Positions 1 through 13,500 of a DNA stretch of 64,000 nucleotides are shown piece by piece. The DNA is taken from NCBI RefSeq assembly GCF_029873635.1, contig NC_080421.1, positions 41,211,120 to 41,275,119 of the forward strand. Direction: 5' to 3'. Both the position numbers and the translations under genes were made by a program. Source of the stretch: Malania oleifera. Taxonomy: Eukaryota > Streptophyta > Magnoliopsida > Santalales > Ximeniaceae. The stretch's first letter is position 1; the number at the start of each line of letters is the position of its first letter. The notes under the pieces were generated by a model. The model was not told where the DNA came from. It did not search any database and saw nothing but the letters and a program-made list of their open reading frames with translations.

Positions 1-150
1 ATTATAAATTTTAAAGAAAACATATAAAAGCATGACAAAAATGTGTGATTTATAAAGAAAAATATTGCGAGTGAGATAGCATATCTCGATCTAATAGAGG
101 TTGAGGGGGGCATCACCACCGATCGAAACCTAGGGTTTGGCAAAACTAAA

Positions 151-812
151 GGGTCATTTGATATCATTATCAAAAATTAAAGAAACGAATACCAAAAACC
201 AAAAATAGAAACTAAAAACTAGATATCAACAACTTATTTGGTTAACATTTATAAAACTAATATAAATTAAAAACTTAATTAAAAAATGCTCATTTTCATT
301 TTTAAATCAAAATATTATAAAAATATGATTAAAATAATACACATTAAAAGGATACTATAAATAAAAAATTTTATTATAATTATTTTACTTAATTGTTATA
401 CTTACAAATTTTGCATTACAATAAAAAATTTTATTGGACATGCCAATTGAAAAATAATAAAATTATTTTGTAATTAACTTTTTTATTATTTTTTAAAATT
501 TATGTATTTTTTATTTTAATTATATTTAAATTCATATGATCATTTAAATTTATTTTTAATTTAAGTGTATAAAATAAATAATTTAATTTAAAAAAATTAT
601 TTATGTATGTTAAAATTTCTGATAATAGGTTGTCAAAAGAATTAAAAATCATAGAATCTAGCTTTTACTTTTTTTGACAAACGTGTAAAAATTGACAACT
701 GAAAGAAAACCAAGAACAGAAACAAATACTTTTTCTTATTTTTCTTTTTTTTTTTTTTTTTTACTATAGAGAAACAAACAACAAATAGAAAACATCAACA
801 ATACCAAACAGC
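151..812. mobile_element. Possible degenerate MITE
   Basis: A 660-bp very AT-rich block whose ends are imperfect inverted repeats: left GGGTCATTTGATATCATT, right reading inward from the other strand GCTGTTTGGTATTGTT. Both ends abut a CTAAA pentamer (146-150 and 813-817) that could be a target-site duplication. There is no coding capacity. The 'tttggtat' terminal wording resembles common plant non-autonomous DNA transposons, but the termini are poorly matched, so the call is weak. Confidence 0.3.
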
Positions 813-1077
813 CTAAAGAATGCATATGATCATCATTTGAGAGAGAGAGGGAGAGGGTTGAAAGTTCCAAATGCAAAGCCAGAGAGAGAAAATCCCTAGG
901 TGCGTGCACTGGAGGGAAGGTTTTGAGGTGCAGATGAAAATTTTAATTTATCGCTGAAGGTGTTTGTCCTCATTTTTACTTTAATAAATGTTAGAAAGCA
1001 TATGTAATTTTAGTAAAAAAAAATTATTTATAATTTTTTTTAAGAACAATGTTATTTTGCAAGGCAAAGAAACAGAT

Positions 1078-1316
1078 TTTATTTATTTATTTATTTTTTT
1101 CTCTAATAAACTGTTGAGTCTCGCTCCTCCCCACCAAATTCATAATTTCAGCATCTTTCTGGTGTGTCGGACAGCCTATTCCAAAGCGTTTGCCCAATCA
1201 CTTGTTAAAGAGTGAACACCTAACAAGATTACAACTTGAAAAGATGAGACAAATATAAAGCAGAATCGATTTAGCACAGGTTTCTCGTCTTTCCCAGGCT
1301 TAGTACTAACATCCAT

Positions 1317-1357
<41 letters not shown>

Positions 1358-1507
1358 CGTGATAGTACTGTCTTTTAAGGAGGGAGGGGAATACAAGACA
1401 AATCAAATGCTAAACCTCTTTAGTAGATGATATATAGAGGAAGAATTATTTACAGTTTACAGCCAGCTGGGAATTCAGACAGCAGAAAAATAAGAAACTT
1501 CTTCAGC
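1078..1507 (-). other. Probable 3' UTR of the VPS2-type gene
   Basis: Minus-strand sequence directly after the stop codon at 1510-1508. It is non-coding in the gene's direction. Overlapping AATAAA hexamers read on the minus strand at about 1095-1078 (TTTATTTATTTATT on the plus strand) are good poly(A) signal candidates. A (TC)16 tract (1354-1323) would lie in the transcript. The exact cleavage site is not visible; the extent is inferred. Confidence 0.45.
1323..1354. repeat. (GA)16 microsatellite
   Basis: Uninterrupted GA dinucleotide run of about 32 bp. It lies in the probable 3' UTR of the VPS2-type gene, reading (TC)n in the sense direction. Confidence 0.9.
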
Positions 1508-1559
1508 TCAAGGATTTCTGAGGGCTGCCAACCTTTTCTCCAGATCGCTAATACCCGAA
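1508..1559 (-). CDS. VPS2.3-like: Terminal exon 11 of the VPS2-type gene (MIM1 motif)
   Basis: A 52-nt exon: one base completes the serine codon begun in exon 10, then 16 residues ([16 protein letters not shown]) and TGA. It is preceded by a textbook acceptor, a T-rich tract ending CCTCTGCAG at 1568-1560. The sequence fits the MIM1 consensus (D/E)xxLxxRLxxLR that binds the MIT domain of VPS4. Nothing else nearby is coding, and the phase fit with a donor 27 kb away is exact. The alternative, that it is an orphan exon of a separate copy, is less likely because no other VPS2 exons are seen near it. Confidence 0.88.
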
Positions 1560-4500
1560 CTGCAGAGGAAAAAACAAAATCATAAGGTGGAATATATAAA
1601 GGAGAGCGAACATTGGAGGGAACACAAGATTATTGAGAATCAAATATGCAAAATTTTTTGGGCACGAAATTATAAGGAAAAAGCTTTAGCACGACAGCCA
1701 AGTTTGCTACTGAGTAAAACATAATTTCGCAATGCACAGTTCACAGGAAGTATTTGCAACCTACATTAGTAAAATGCAACGATACAAATTAGTAACATGG
1801 TAGTGAGTTATGAATGTTTACCAATTGAATGTCTATTCCTAATAAATAATTTGAGTATCATTGTATAGGGGTTTAATAGCTTAAAAAAGAGAGAAGCATC
1901 ATCACCATAAAGGGAATAAAAATTCAAAAAAATTTATTAATTCATAAAGTTGAACACATTGAATAGACAAGTAATGATCATCTCAATTTAACATGGAAAT
2001 ACGAATGTCCATTCCTGTTCCAGTGGCCAGTTCATGTTGGATTGAACAACACGCGTGACTTTCTTGTTAATAATTATACCCCTACACAATTTTTATTTCA
2101 TCCCATGAACCAAACACAACCTCACTTCTCACGGCTGCCAATGCAAAGGAAAGCAACTCAAATAAAGGCATCCAACTCAATCCTTCATCTCTGTTACCTC
2201 ACAAGAACCCACTCCCACATAAGGACTTTAATCAAGAGAGAGAACTGGAGCTCTTCTTCTGCATCATCCAAGGGGTTCTAACTAAATAGAGCTTCACAAA
2301 ACACCTCTTCCAACTCCCAACTTCCCAAGCACGGCATTAACTGAAAAAAGAAAAATAAAATCTAAACACTAAAGATTCTACTCTCTGGTAAACAACCTCG
2401 ATAACACCTCACCCAAGCATGCCTATGATTGCAGGGTATGAAACTCTAGAGACGTCAACATTGTAAGAGGGATTTCCCACAACAAATGTCGGCCTAGAAT
2501 TCCAGTCATTTGATATCCAACAGTAATAACACACCGCTTTCTATAAAATTAATAAACCCTTTTCTAGTTGCTTTTCCACGCCAAAACCTGAAGCTTTAAA
2601 ACATTTAGGCCTATAATTATCACTATGGTGAAAATATTGGAAAATCACCATGCCCACAAACCATAACATGGTTGAGTAGAACCACGGTCTTAAAACTGGT
2701 GCTTAAGAGCCATAAATGTTTTGTAACAGTATTGGGTGATAACAAGCTGTTGTTCATATGAAAATTCATGCTGTATCAGTCCATTATGATCTGTTGCAGT
2801 CTGATACACGCCCAGTTGACAGAAAAAAGGCCTCTGAAAGTTGTTTTTTATCATCTTTTCTGCTCCCAAACCTTGCAGACTAGTTTCTAAGCTATATGGA
2901 CTAAGGCCTAGCCATTTTAATTAAATTTGGATAAAAAACTGAAACATAATTGAGACATCTGGAGAATCGTTGTAACTTATTTCATTTGGAAATTTATCAA
3001 AGAAATCAACTTCACTCTGGATTGGTTTGATAGCTCCTTGATATATTTCATGTCCTAAAAACTTGAATTTTGTTTAAATAATTTCATCCTGGCAGCTGAT
3101 AACACTAAACCATTGTTTAATAGATCTGAAGCTGTTTAAAATGCAGAAAAAGGCTTTTGAGATTGCTAGCACATCATGTGAATATATCACTCATATTATT
3201 TTGCAACTCTAAAGGTGCATTTTAAAGTCCATTCTTCTTTTGCATCCATACAGGGTTCAAAAACCCAGATTTTGAAGGATTGGGGTCTAAAAGTCAAGAT
3301 CTGCTTAGGAGTGATTAATTGTGGCTTTCTTGCTTTTTTTCTCTGATCTACTTCTGATTAAGGTTAGATATGGTCATTCTCACCTGGATATACACTCTTC
3401 AAAGGTTCAAAAATATTTTAAATGGGTTAGATTTTAAGATAATAATATGACTCAAAACTTGAAACGCAGCAAGTAAAATATCTAAATGACTTCCCTGAAT
3501 ACTTAAGCTCAAGTAGGGGAGCATAACATGGATCAAAAATCTAGTACAGAGTGGTATAAGTTTTTTATTTTATTTTTCTTTTTAAAATTTATTAAGTTAT
3601 GTCGTAGAACATTATCTCAAGTATTTAAATTGGCTTGAGCTTGTATAACATGGATCTACTGATAGTGTTTGATATCTTTTATTTTATTTTATTTTTTAGA
3701 CTACATTTATTTATTTATTTTAGTTTTCTGCTTTTTTCTATTTATAAGATTATTAAGTTTTTTATAGGTATTTTAGTCATAGTTGGAGTAGGACTTCAGA
3801 TTACAATATAGTTTAGTACAGCACATTTGATTTATAATTGTATATTATGTTTTCCTAATTCATAGTGGAATTTTTAAACTTCAATTGTTTTTATTATGCA
3901 GTAGGTATACTGAGGTCATTAAAAATCTATATAACAGAGTAATGACTAGCATTATGACTGTAGGAGGGGCATCTAGAGATTTTTCAATCACAATAGGTGC
4001 ACATCAAGGTTCTACTACTTTGAGTCCATATCATTTTACTTTTGTGGTTGACAAACTCACTAGGAATATCAAAACAAGATCCCTCGGTGTATGTCGTTTA
4101 AAAATGATATGGTTTTGATTGATGAAAGTAGGAGTGGGGTGGAATCCAAGTTAGAACTTTGGAGAACCGCTTTAGAGTCTAAAAGTTTTAAAGCAAGTAG
4201 AAATAAGACAAAATATATGAAATGTAATTTCAATAATGTAAGGACGAGTAGTGGAGAGAAGATTAAACTTGATAATCAAGAAATTAATGGTACTAGTAGA
4301 TTTTGATATGTTGGATCTATGATGCAAGTGGGAGGGGAAATTGAAGAGGATGTAAAGCATAGAGTTAAAGTAGGTTGGGTAAAATGGATGAGTGCATCAA
4401 GCGTATTGTATGATTGTAGAATACCCATAAAATTAAAAGTTCTATAAGACAATTATAAGCCATGCTTTATAGATCAAAATATTTGGCAACTAAGAAACAA

Positions 4501-7500
4501 CATGTACAAAAAGTAAAAGTTGCCATAATGCAAATGTTAAGGTGGATGAGTGGTATAACATTAAAATATAAATTAAGGAACGGATATATATGCAATGAAC
4601 TGGGCGTAGCACTGGTTGAATGAGGTATTGTTTCTGACATGAAAATGGGTAAGGATAGGCCTAAAATAACTTCGAATGAGGTAGTGAGGAAGGATTTAAT
4701 AGCTCTTAATCTAATAGAGGAAAATGCTCTCAATCGAGTGGATTGGTTAAAAAGGATTCATATACCGACCCTAACTAGTGAGACTTAAGGCTTGTTGTTT
4801 TTGTTGTTGATGTTTTCTTCAATTTATTTATATGGAATCCACGTGTTTTCTACAAGTTTTCTAATGCAAAAAACATGTTCAAACAAAATAACAGTTAATT
4901 GATGCTTAATTTCCATGATCATTGCAACCATTAAAGTTACACAATGATTGTTGGCATAATGCATTCCAAGTCGTGGCATAAGGGTAGGTATGATCATTGC
5001 AACCATTACAATTACACAATGATTGTTGGCATAATGCATTCCAAGTCATGGCATAAGGGTAGGTACAAGGTGCACCACTTGGAATGTGATATGTTCATGC
5101 AGACTTAATTTGACAAAATATTTTAGATCAGAGTCTGCTTTGAAGCACTTGGGTAGCTTACTAAATATTTTAAGGTGCTATTAGGGAACATGCATTAAAC
5201 AAATATTTTTCAGATGGGTAAAGAAATTTAATACAAAAGAAGGAAACAAAAGGTACAAATGGAACAAATAAGAAATAATCACAAGAGAGCTACCCTCAAA
5301 CCCCTTTGCAATTGAAAATCAGCCAATAAAACACTCCAAAATGTCCCTACCACTGAATCACGACAGAAGCAAGAAAAGCCATTATTCCAAGGCAAGAAAG
5401 AGGCGAAAAGCACAGTGCCAAGGCACCTTCCTTTTTTTTTAACTCCTATCAAAGCCCCAAAACTTCATATCAAATAATTCAACCACACCATAAGGGCAAA
5501 GCCCCACATCCAAATAAGTCAGAAAGCTTAAAACATACTGTATTGCCACATGACCACAAAGAAAAAAGTATTCACTCGTCTCATTAGAAGCTAAGACATC
5601 ACAAATACCTAGGCTGATTGCTTTGTTAGGCCTCCTCACCTGCAACAAGCCATTGTATTGGTTTTGGAGAACTGAAGTCCATGTGAATGCCTCAATTTCT
5701 TTTTCTCTTTCCTTTTTTTTTTTGTTTTTCCTTGATCAGCAAAGAGAAGATAATATTCACAAGGCATCAAAAGGATGCCAACCCGAGGAACAAAACATCA
5801 GCCACTCTGTGAGTGTCACAAACATCAAGGATTACATAATGATCATTAACAATTATCCCACTAAGCCAGCTAGAGACAGCAGCAATCCATTGGTCTTTGC
5901 AATTCTGAAGCGAAGTCATTGAATCTTTTAAAGGCTCTCTTATTTCTTTCTTTCCAAACACAACAAACGATGGCAAAGGGATGAGGTTCAAAGCCTTTCG
6001 CTTCTCCTTGATGGCTCTGATGCCCTTCCGAGCCCAAATCTCTCTGCAACTGAATTTGCCTTAACCCACTGCTGTCCAGTCAAGCAAAGAGCCAAATTCC
6101 ACAAGTTCCTTGTCCAGGGGAAGTAGAGAAGAATGTGGATGACTGATTCTGTATCAGCCATACAAAAAAACATCTATTTGTGACTATAAGCCCTCTTTTC
6201 TGCAGATTGTCAAGGGTTAAAATATTTCCATACACAGATTTCCAAACAAAAAAAGGCAACCTTTGAAGGGGCTGCCATCCTCCAAATGTGAATCCAAGGT
6301 GAGTTGTTGCAATTTGTTCCCGATGACGACAGCTTCTTGTAGAAAGATTTAATAGTGAAAAAACCATTTTTGTCCAAAGCCCATTTTAGTTCAATGGGGA
6401 TGTTTTGGTGACGGAATTTATAGAGAAATCTGTAAAAGACAGAGAGCGTGAAGTTCCTAATCTGCCACGTTCCTAGAAAAAGGAATATCCCAAGAAATTC
6501 CCTAATTAGTGATTTGGAGATGATGACTGATACGGGCATTTTTGTCACAAGCCAGGCTCTCAATAGAAGGAAAGGCAGCTCTAAGATTACACTAATGCCA
6601 CACATCGTGCCAAAAGTAAACATTGGCCTCATTCCCCACTTGAAATGTCACAAATTGGAAAAAAATCATCCCATCCTTTCTTGATGAATTTCCATAATCC
6701 CACTGCATAAGGACCCCTTCTATTTGTGAGTTGTCCAATCATTGTGCTCAAGCCCATATTTGGAAACAATAATATCCCACCAAAAGTGGTTTTTCTCCTT
6801 CGTAAACCTCCACAGCCACTTTCCGACCAGGGCTTTATTGAAAGTGAGGAGGGATTTCAACCCCAAACCTCCAAAACAAATGGGTTGTTTGGCCACCCCC
6901 ATCAAACAAGGTGATATTTAAACTCCTCCCCTAAGCTTCCCCAAAGAAAATCTCTCAGAATTCCCTCCAATCTCCTAACAACTGAGGCTGGTGAGTGAAG
7001 GAGAGACATGAAGTAAATTGGAGGATTCGTCAAAGAGCTCCTGATGAGGGTGAGTCTGCCTCCTTTTGATAAGAAATTTCTTTTCCATCCTACCAATCTC
7101 CTTTCAAACTTTTTAATAATAGGGTCCCGAACTCCTTTGTCTTTGAATTTGGCTCCAAGGAGACTAAGGTAATTCATGGGAAAGGTTCTCATCTTGCAAC
7201 TCAAAGAACCAGCAAGGAAGGTTCCCTCACCCCCCCTGGTGTTCTCTCCAACTGGAATAAGCTCACATTTGCCAAGGTTCACTTTCAGGCCTGAGATGGC
7301 CTCAAACCCTAACAAAATGCATCAAAGGTTGAGGATATGAAGGCAGTCATCTTCACAAAAAATGATAGTATAATATGCAAAAAGAAGATGAAAAACTTCT
7401 ATAAGCCTTCCAATTCTGTCCACCTTAGACCTCTAAAGATCCCTCTTTCAGTAGCTTTCATCGGCAAGGGGCTAATCAGCTTCAACCAAAATAAACAGAA

Positions 7501-10500
7501 AAAGGGACGAGCAATCTCCTTGTCGCAAGCCTTTCGACGAGCGAAAGAAATCAAAAGGGCAAACATCTATTAGCATTGAAAAGCTTTAGTTTTGATGCAT
7601 TGAGCAATCCAACTACACCATAGCTCCCCAAAGCCCATTCCTAGAGGAGATAAAGAAAGAAGTTCCAGTTGACGTGATCAAATGCTTTCTCCATATCCAG
7701 TTTGCACACTATTTCCCTTTTTCCCTCTATCAGATAGGCATCCAGCACCTCATTAGCAATAAGTACAGCATCCATAATCTGTCTTCCAACTAGAAAAGCA
7801 TGTTGATACTAACCAATGACTTCCAGTATTAGCTTGGTGGGAAGCATTTATAAAATCAATACCTCAATTTCATATGGGATCTTTGTCTTCCAAATAGCTT
7901 TCTCTCCAACTTAAAAGGAGGAGGAGATGAGGTGATTTTAACCACTGAAACAACAAAAAAAAAATGGAGAAGATACCAAAGTTATCACTGTGCCAAGTTT
8001 AAATATCATACATAGGATGAAGATTAGAGGAACCGAGAACACCATTCCAACTAATGAGTACATAGGATGAAGATTAAAGGAACCAAGAACACCATTCCAA
8101 CTAATGAGCTCATCCACTTTTCTCACATTGAGGTTTGACAGAAATGAAACTTCATCAAAGAATTCCCTGCCACAAACAAAAGGATGTAATAGCATTTGGT
8201 TGAGAATGAAGATGAAGGAGAAGATCTATTGGAGCCTGATCAGATTGATGAAGAAGAGGAAGAAATTAATTTATTACCAGTACGAGATGAAAGTTTGGTT
8301 GTTGACATGCTATAACAGTTTCAATAGTGGAAGAACCTGATGACTGGAAGCAGCGCAATGTTTTTTGCTTTTATGCACTCAAGTTAATGGTGGAGGAAGG
8401 GTTTTATAATGTTATTATTGATAGGGTAGTAGTAGTGAGAACCATCACCAAGGAAGTTGTGGACAAATTGAAGCTTATGGCAGAGAAGCAACCTTATCCA
8501 TACAAGGTCACTTGGTTTTGTAAAGGTAATTTAGTTCCTAGCACTTCTAGAAGTTTGGTTCAATTTAACATGGATAATGATTATAAGATGAAGTTTGGTG
8601 AACACTATTGATATTTTGATTAAAAATGAATGACCTAACTTGAAGATAGGTCTCTCCCTCTATTTATAATACAAATTAAATACATTCTAATGACAATAAT
8701 ACTCTTACTAACTCTCACTAATTAACATACTAACACACTTAATAATAATAATAATATGAAAAGACCTAAATAACCGCTAGCATCCCCTTCAAACATAGAT
8801 GTCATATGCTCCTAGCTTGTTACAAATAAATTTAACACGAGCACCCCCGAACGCCAAATCAACAAACTGCATATCAGACTTCACATAAGCGGAAGTAATG
8901 AGCTTTTGCACAAGTTTCTCCCAAACAAAGTGGAAATCAACTTCAATGTGCTTCGTCCACTCATGAAAGATTGGGTTGGAGGCAATATGAAGAGCATCTT
9001 GATTATCACACATCAACTTCATAGGTTGAGAATGCGAAATACCCAACTCTTCCAACATGTTCTTCAACCAGACAAGTTCACAAGTAGTGTGAGTCATAGC
9101 TCTATATTCTGATTCAGCACTTGACCTAGCCACTACAATTTCTTTCTAACTCTTCCAAGAAACTAAATTACCACCAACCAAGACACAGTACCTGGTTGTG
9201 GATCTCCAGTCGGAAGGCGGCCAAGCCCAATATGTATCTATATATCCATGGATATAAGTGTGACCTTGATCACGACATAGAATACCTCTCCTAGGTGCAC
9301 CTTTGAGATATCTCAAGATGCGAATTACTTCATTCCAATGACTTGTCCTCCAAGAATCTAGAAATTGACTCACAACACTTGTTGCAAAAGATATATCCGG
9401 CTGAGTGACTATGAGATAGTTAAACTTTCCAACAAGTTTCTAGTATTGTCAAGGATTAGGTAGCAAATCACCCATATCCAGCACTAATTTTCTATTAGGA
9501 TCCATGGGTGTATTAATCAGTTTAGATCCCAACAATCCATTTTCATCCAACAAATCAAGAACATACTTCTTATGTAACAGAACAGTTCCCATATGAGATC
9601 TAGATACTTCCATACCCAAGAAGTATTTCAACAGTCCCAAATCTTTAGTTTGAAACTTAGTTTGTAGAATAAGTTTGAGACTCTGAATACCTTTATAATC
9701 ATCACTTGTAATAACAACATCATCCACACAAATAACAAGAAGGATCCTACCCAATAAAGTATGACGATAAAACACGAAATGATCTACTGCACACTATCGA
9801 AGACCAAACTCAAATACTACAAAACTGAAATGACCAAACCATGCTCTAGGATAGACTATTTTAAACCATATATAGAGCCCTCTTGAGCCGACACACTAAG
9901 CCTGACTACCCCTGAGCAACAAACCCAAGTGGTTGCTCCATATAAACGTCCTCCTCAATGTCACCATGCAATAAGGCATTTTTCACATTTAACTGATGCA
10001 GAGATCAGTGACAAGTAGTAGCCAAGGGGACAAATAGACGTACAGATATAAATTTGGCAATTGAAGAAAAAGTATTAGAATAATCCAAACTATACACTTG
10101 AGTATATCCTTTAGCAACAAGACAAACCTTTAGACGAGCCATAGAACCATTAGGGTTGACTTTCACAATGCAAACCCAACAACAACCAACCACGGACTTG
10201 TCAAGAGGAAGAGATACCAAGTCCCAAGAGCCATTTTTATGTAAAGCATTCATCTCTTCAACCATAGCATTTCTCCACCCATAATGGGCTAAGGCTTCTG
10301 AAACAAATTTGGGAACGGTAGTAGATGATAGAGCAGTAACAAAACAATAATAGGAGGGTGATAAGGAGTCATAACAAACATAGTTGGAAATAGGATGTTG
10401 ATTACATGTGTGTTTACCTTTCTAAACAGCAATAGGAGGATCAACATCATAGGAAGTATGATCATCAGACAAGGAAACCAAAGGCATGGTAGTAGAAGCT

Positions 10501-13500
10501 AGAGGGGACTCTCTTCCTTGGAGCCACGGTCATGAATACACCTACAAATTAGGATACATGGAGACTCAAATGGTTGGTTGGGCAAGGACAGCAAAGTAGA
10601 ATCTGGAAGATTAGTCAAAGGAAAAGACTCATTGATCTCAGAAGCACTCAGAGACTCGGTGTAGTAAAGTGTAGACTCAAAGAAGATAACATTGGTAAAA
10701 ACAAAGAAGCGATACAGCACAAGACTATAACAACGATATCCCTTTGGAGTAAATAAGTAGCCCAGAAAGACACATTTTATAGCACGAGGATCCAACTTAT
10801 CCACCCCAAGAGTAAGTTAATGAACAAAGGACACACACCCAAATATACGAAGGGAGAGAGAATAAAGGTGAACTAGGAAAGAGAATGGAGTAGGGAATTT
10901 TATCACTAAAAATAGAGGATGACATCCTATTGATTAGATAACAAGCAGTACGTATAGCATCACTCCAAAACACTTTAGGTAAATGCATTTGATAAAGTGA
11001 GGTGTAAGTGATTTCATGAACATGCATATTTTTCCTCTCTATAACCCCATTTTGTTGAGAAGTGTGGGCACAGGATGATTGATGGACAATACCAAACTAC
11101 GTCATATAAGTAGTGAATTATGCACTGAAATACTCTTTAGCATTATCACTTCGAAGTATTCGAATTGGAAAACCAAATTGAGTCTTTATTTCAGGAAAAA
11201 AAGTTAGGCACAAAATACATGAAATAACTCGGAACGATCTTTTATTAAATAAAACCAAGTCATTCTTGAATAATCATTCACAAAGGTTACAAAGTACCGG
11301 AAACCCAACTTGGACACAACTCTACTAGGACCCTAAACATCATAATGAACTAACATAAAAGGGCTTGCAGCCCATTTATTGACTCGGGAAGTGGAAGGGA
11401 CATGATGGTGCTTTCCCAACTGACAAGACTCACAATCAAGACTAGACACATAACTCAAACTAGGAACAAGACATTTTAACTTTTCCAGTGAAGGATGACA
11501 AGGCCAACAATGAATTTGGAAAGGTGTGGCAACAGCAGTGCAGGCGGTAGAAGGAGATAGCAGCTCAAAGTGATAGAAGGAGTCAACCAGCTTCACGCCC
11601 TCAGCCAATTGTCTTCAAATCCTAAATAACCACAAAATCAGGGAAGAATGTCATTGAACAATTCATGGATTTAGTAATCTTGCTAACGGACATAAGATTG
11701 AAAGGAAATTTGGGAATATCAAAACCAAAGGAAGAGAAATAGAAGAAGTAGGATTTATATTCCCAATTCCCTTGACTGCAGTGGTGGATCCATCGGTAAG
11801 AGTAACACAAGGTAAAATTACAAGATATTGAAGAGTGGAGACAAAGCTAGGTGCACCTGTGATATAATCAAAGGCAGCGGAGTCTATGACCCAAGGACTA
11901 AGACGAGAAGTACTAAATGACAAGCATACTGTGGGATTACCTATTTGAGCAAGAGATGCAATGGGAAGAGAATCTTGTTGTGATGCTTGATACTAGTAAA
12001 ACTTGGAATACTCTTCCTCTGACATGGATACAGTACATTGCCCCTCACTCGGCCCCAAAGGTAAGGAGTCAATGGTGGCTGCATTGGCTGCCCCCAAGGG
12101 TGTGAAGTCAATGGTGGCTGCATTGGCAACATGTGAAGGTCTACCATGGAAATCCCAACACTGCTTAATAGTATGATTATTTTGTCCACAATGAGTGCAC
12201 TTGTAAGGAGTACCTCTACCTCGTCTGTATCTATCACCACGATCACTTGAACCCCCTTGATAACTTTTGCGGCTATTTGGTAGAGAACTAGAATCACCCT
12301 GAATAGCAAAGGTTGTCCTCTCAAAGCCAAATGTACAAGCAAGAGAATGCATGCTAAAGGAAGCAAGAAGGACACTCGAATAAACATCGGCAAATGATGG
12401 CAGCTCGGCAATACTAAGTATCTAGGACCGGACCGCCTTAAATTTGGGTCTCAAGCCCATTAGAACACAAAGAACTATCATCTGCTACCTCTACTTCTAC
12501 ATCTCACAAACATCACCAGTTTTAGGTTGCACAACATTAAGCTCCTCATAAATACGCTTCATCTCTCCAAAATAATCTTCAATACTCCCATCTCCTTGTT
12601 GTAACTGAAAGTATTCCTGGGATAAACATACATACGTGTAATGTCACTAGAGTATAGAAGCTTGACATAATCCCAAATCTCCTTGCATGTATCTAGATGC
12701 ATACACATCCGTGCAATTTGTGGCTCCATCGAATTCCATAAGAGGGAACAATCAAGGCATCTTCTTAAACCCACATTTCTTTTCTCTTCTCATTAGAAGG
12801 ATCAGATCGGAGCAAATGATCAAATTTTCCTAATCCTACTAAATAAACCTGAACAGCTTCAAACCATTGAACATAGTTCTTTCCATCCAACTTTTGAGTC
12901 GTTATTGTGGCAACAATGTAGGAAAAAAAAATTTGGGATTCATAGATTCCATCCCAACACTCACAAATCAAAAGCCACACCAATGTCAAACAAGCAGAAC
13001 AATCAACACTAATCGGGACAATCACAAGTTATGTGAAGCACCGACACAGCCACGAACGAGGTGAACGACACACCGACGGATATAGCACTGCCACAGCCTC
13101 ACAGCGGGACATGGGAACACTGCCATTGCTCCAAGAAACTCACAAAAAAGCCTTCACAAAACCTGAAAAGAGATTAACGGAGTACTGCAAGTACAAAGTC
13201 AAAGAAGGTTGGATTTTTTAGCAAAAAATAGGCCCAACAGCTTGATAATATTGTCTAGAGAAGGAATTAGAACATGGCAGAAGGGGAAAAAAAAGGTGGC
13301 TGGAAACTCACTCACGTGCCAGCATGTGGGGTTGGCACTGCTGGCATTTGGCTTACACATGGTGGCACATGGGAGCTCCTCCAGTGATGGGGTTTTGTGG
13401 GGTTAGGCTTTGAAGGGTTCTATGTTTGGGTATATGGTTGGTTTTGTGAAATAATGAGGGGTGGAGGTGGATCTGATAAGGACAGCTGCAGGAATGGCTT

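Noticed and set aside
988-1406. Short frames on both strands around 1-1.4 kb
   Set aside because: Low-complexity or GA-repeat coded (SLSLSL) peptides with no motif; they lie in the probable 3' UTR of the VPS2-type gene.
8327-8611. 94-residue plus-strand frame as a host gene
   Set aside because: Its sequence is the gypsy protease neighbourhood (VVDKLKL..PYKVTWF) and is cut by a copia LTR, so it is a transposon fragment.
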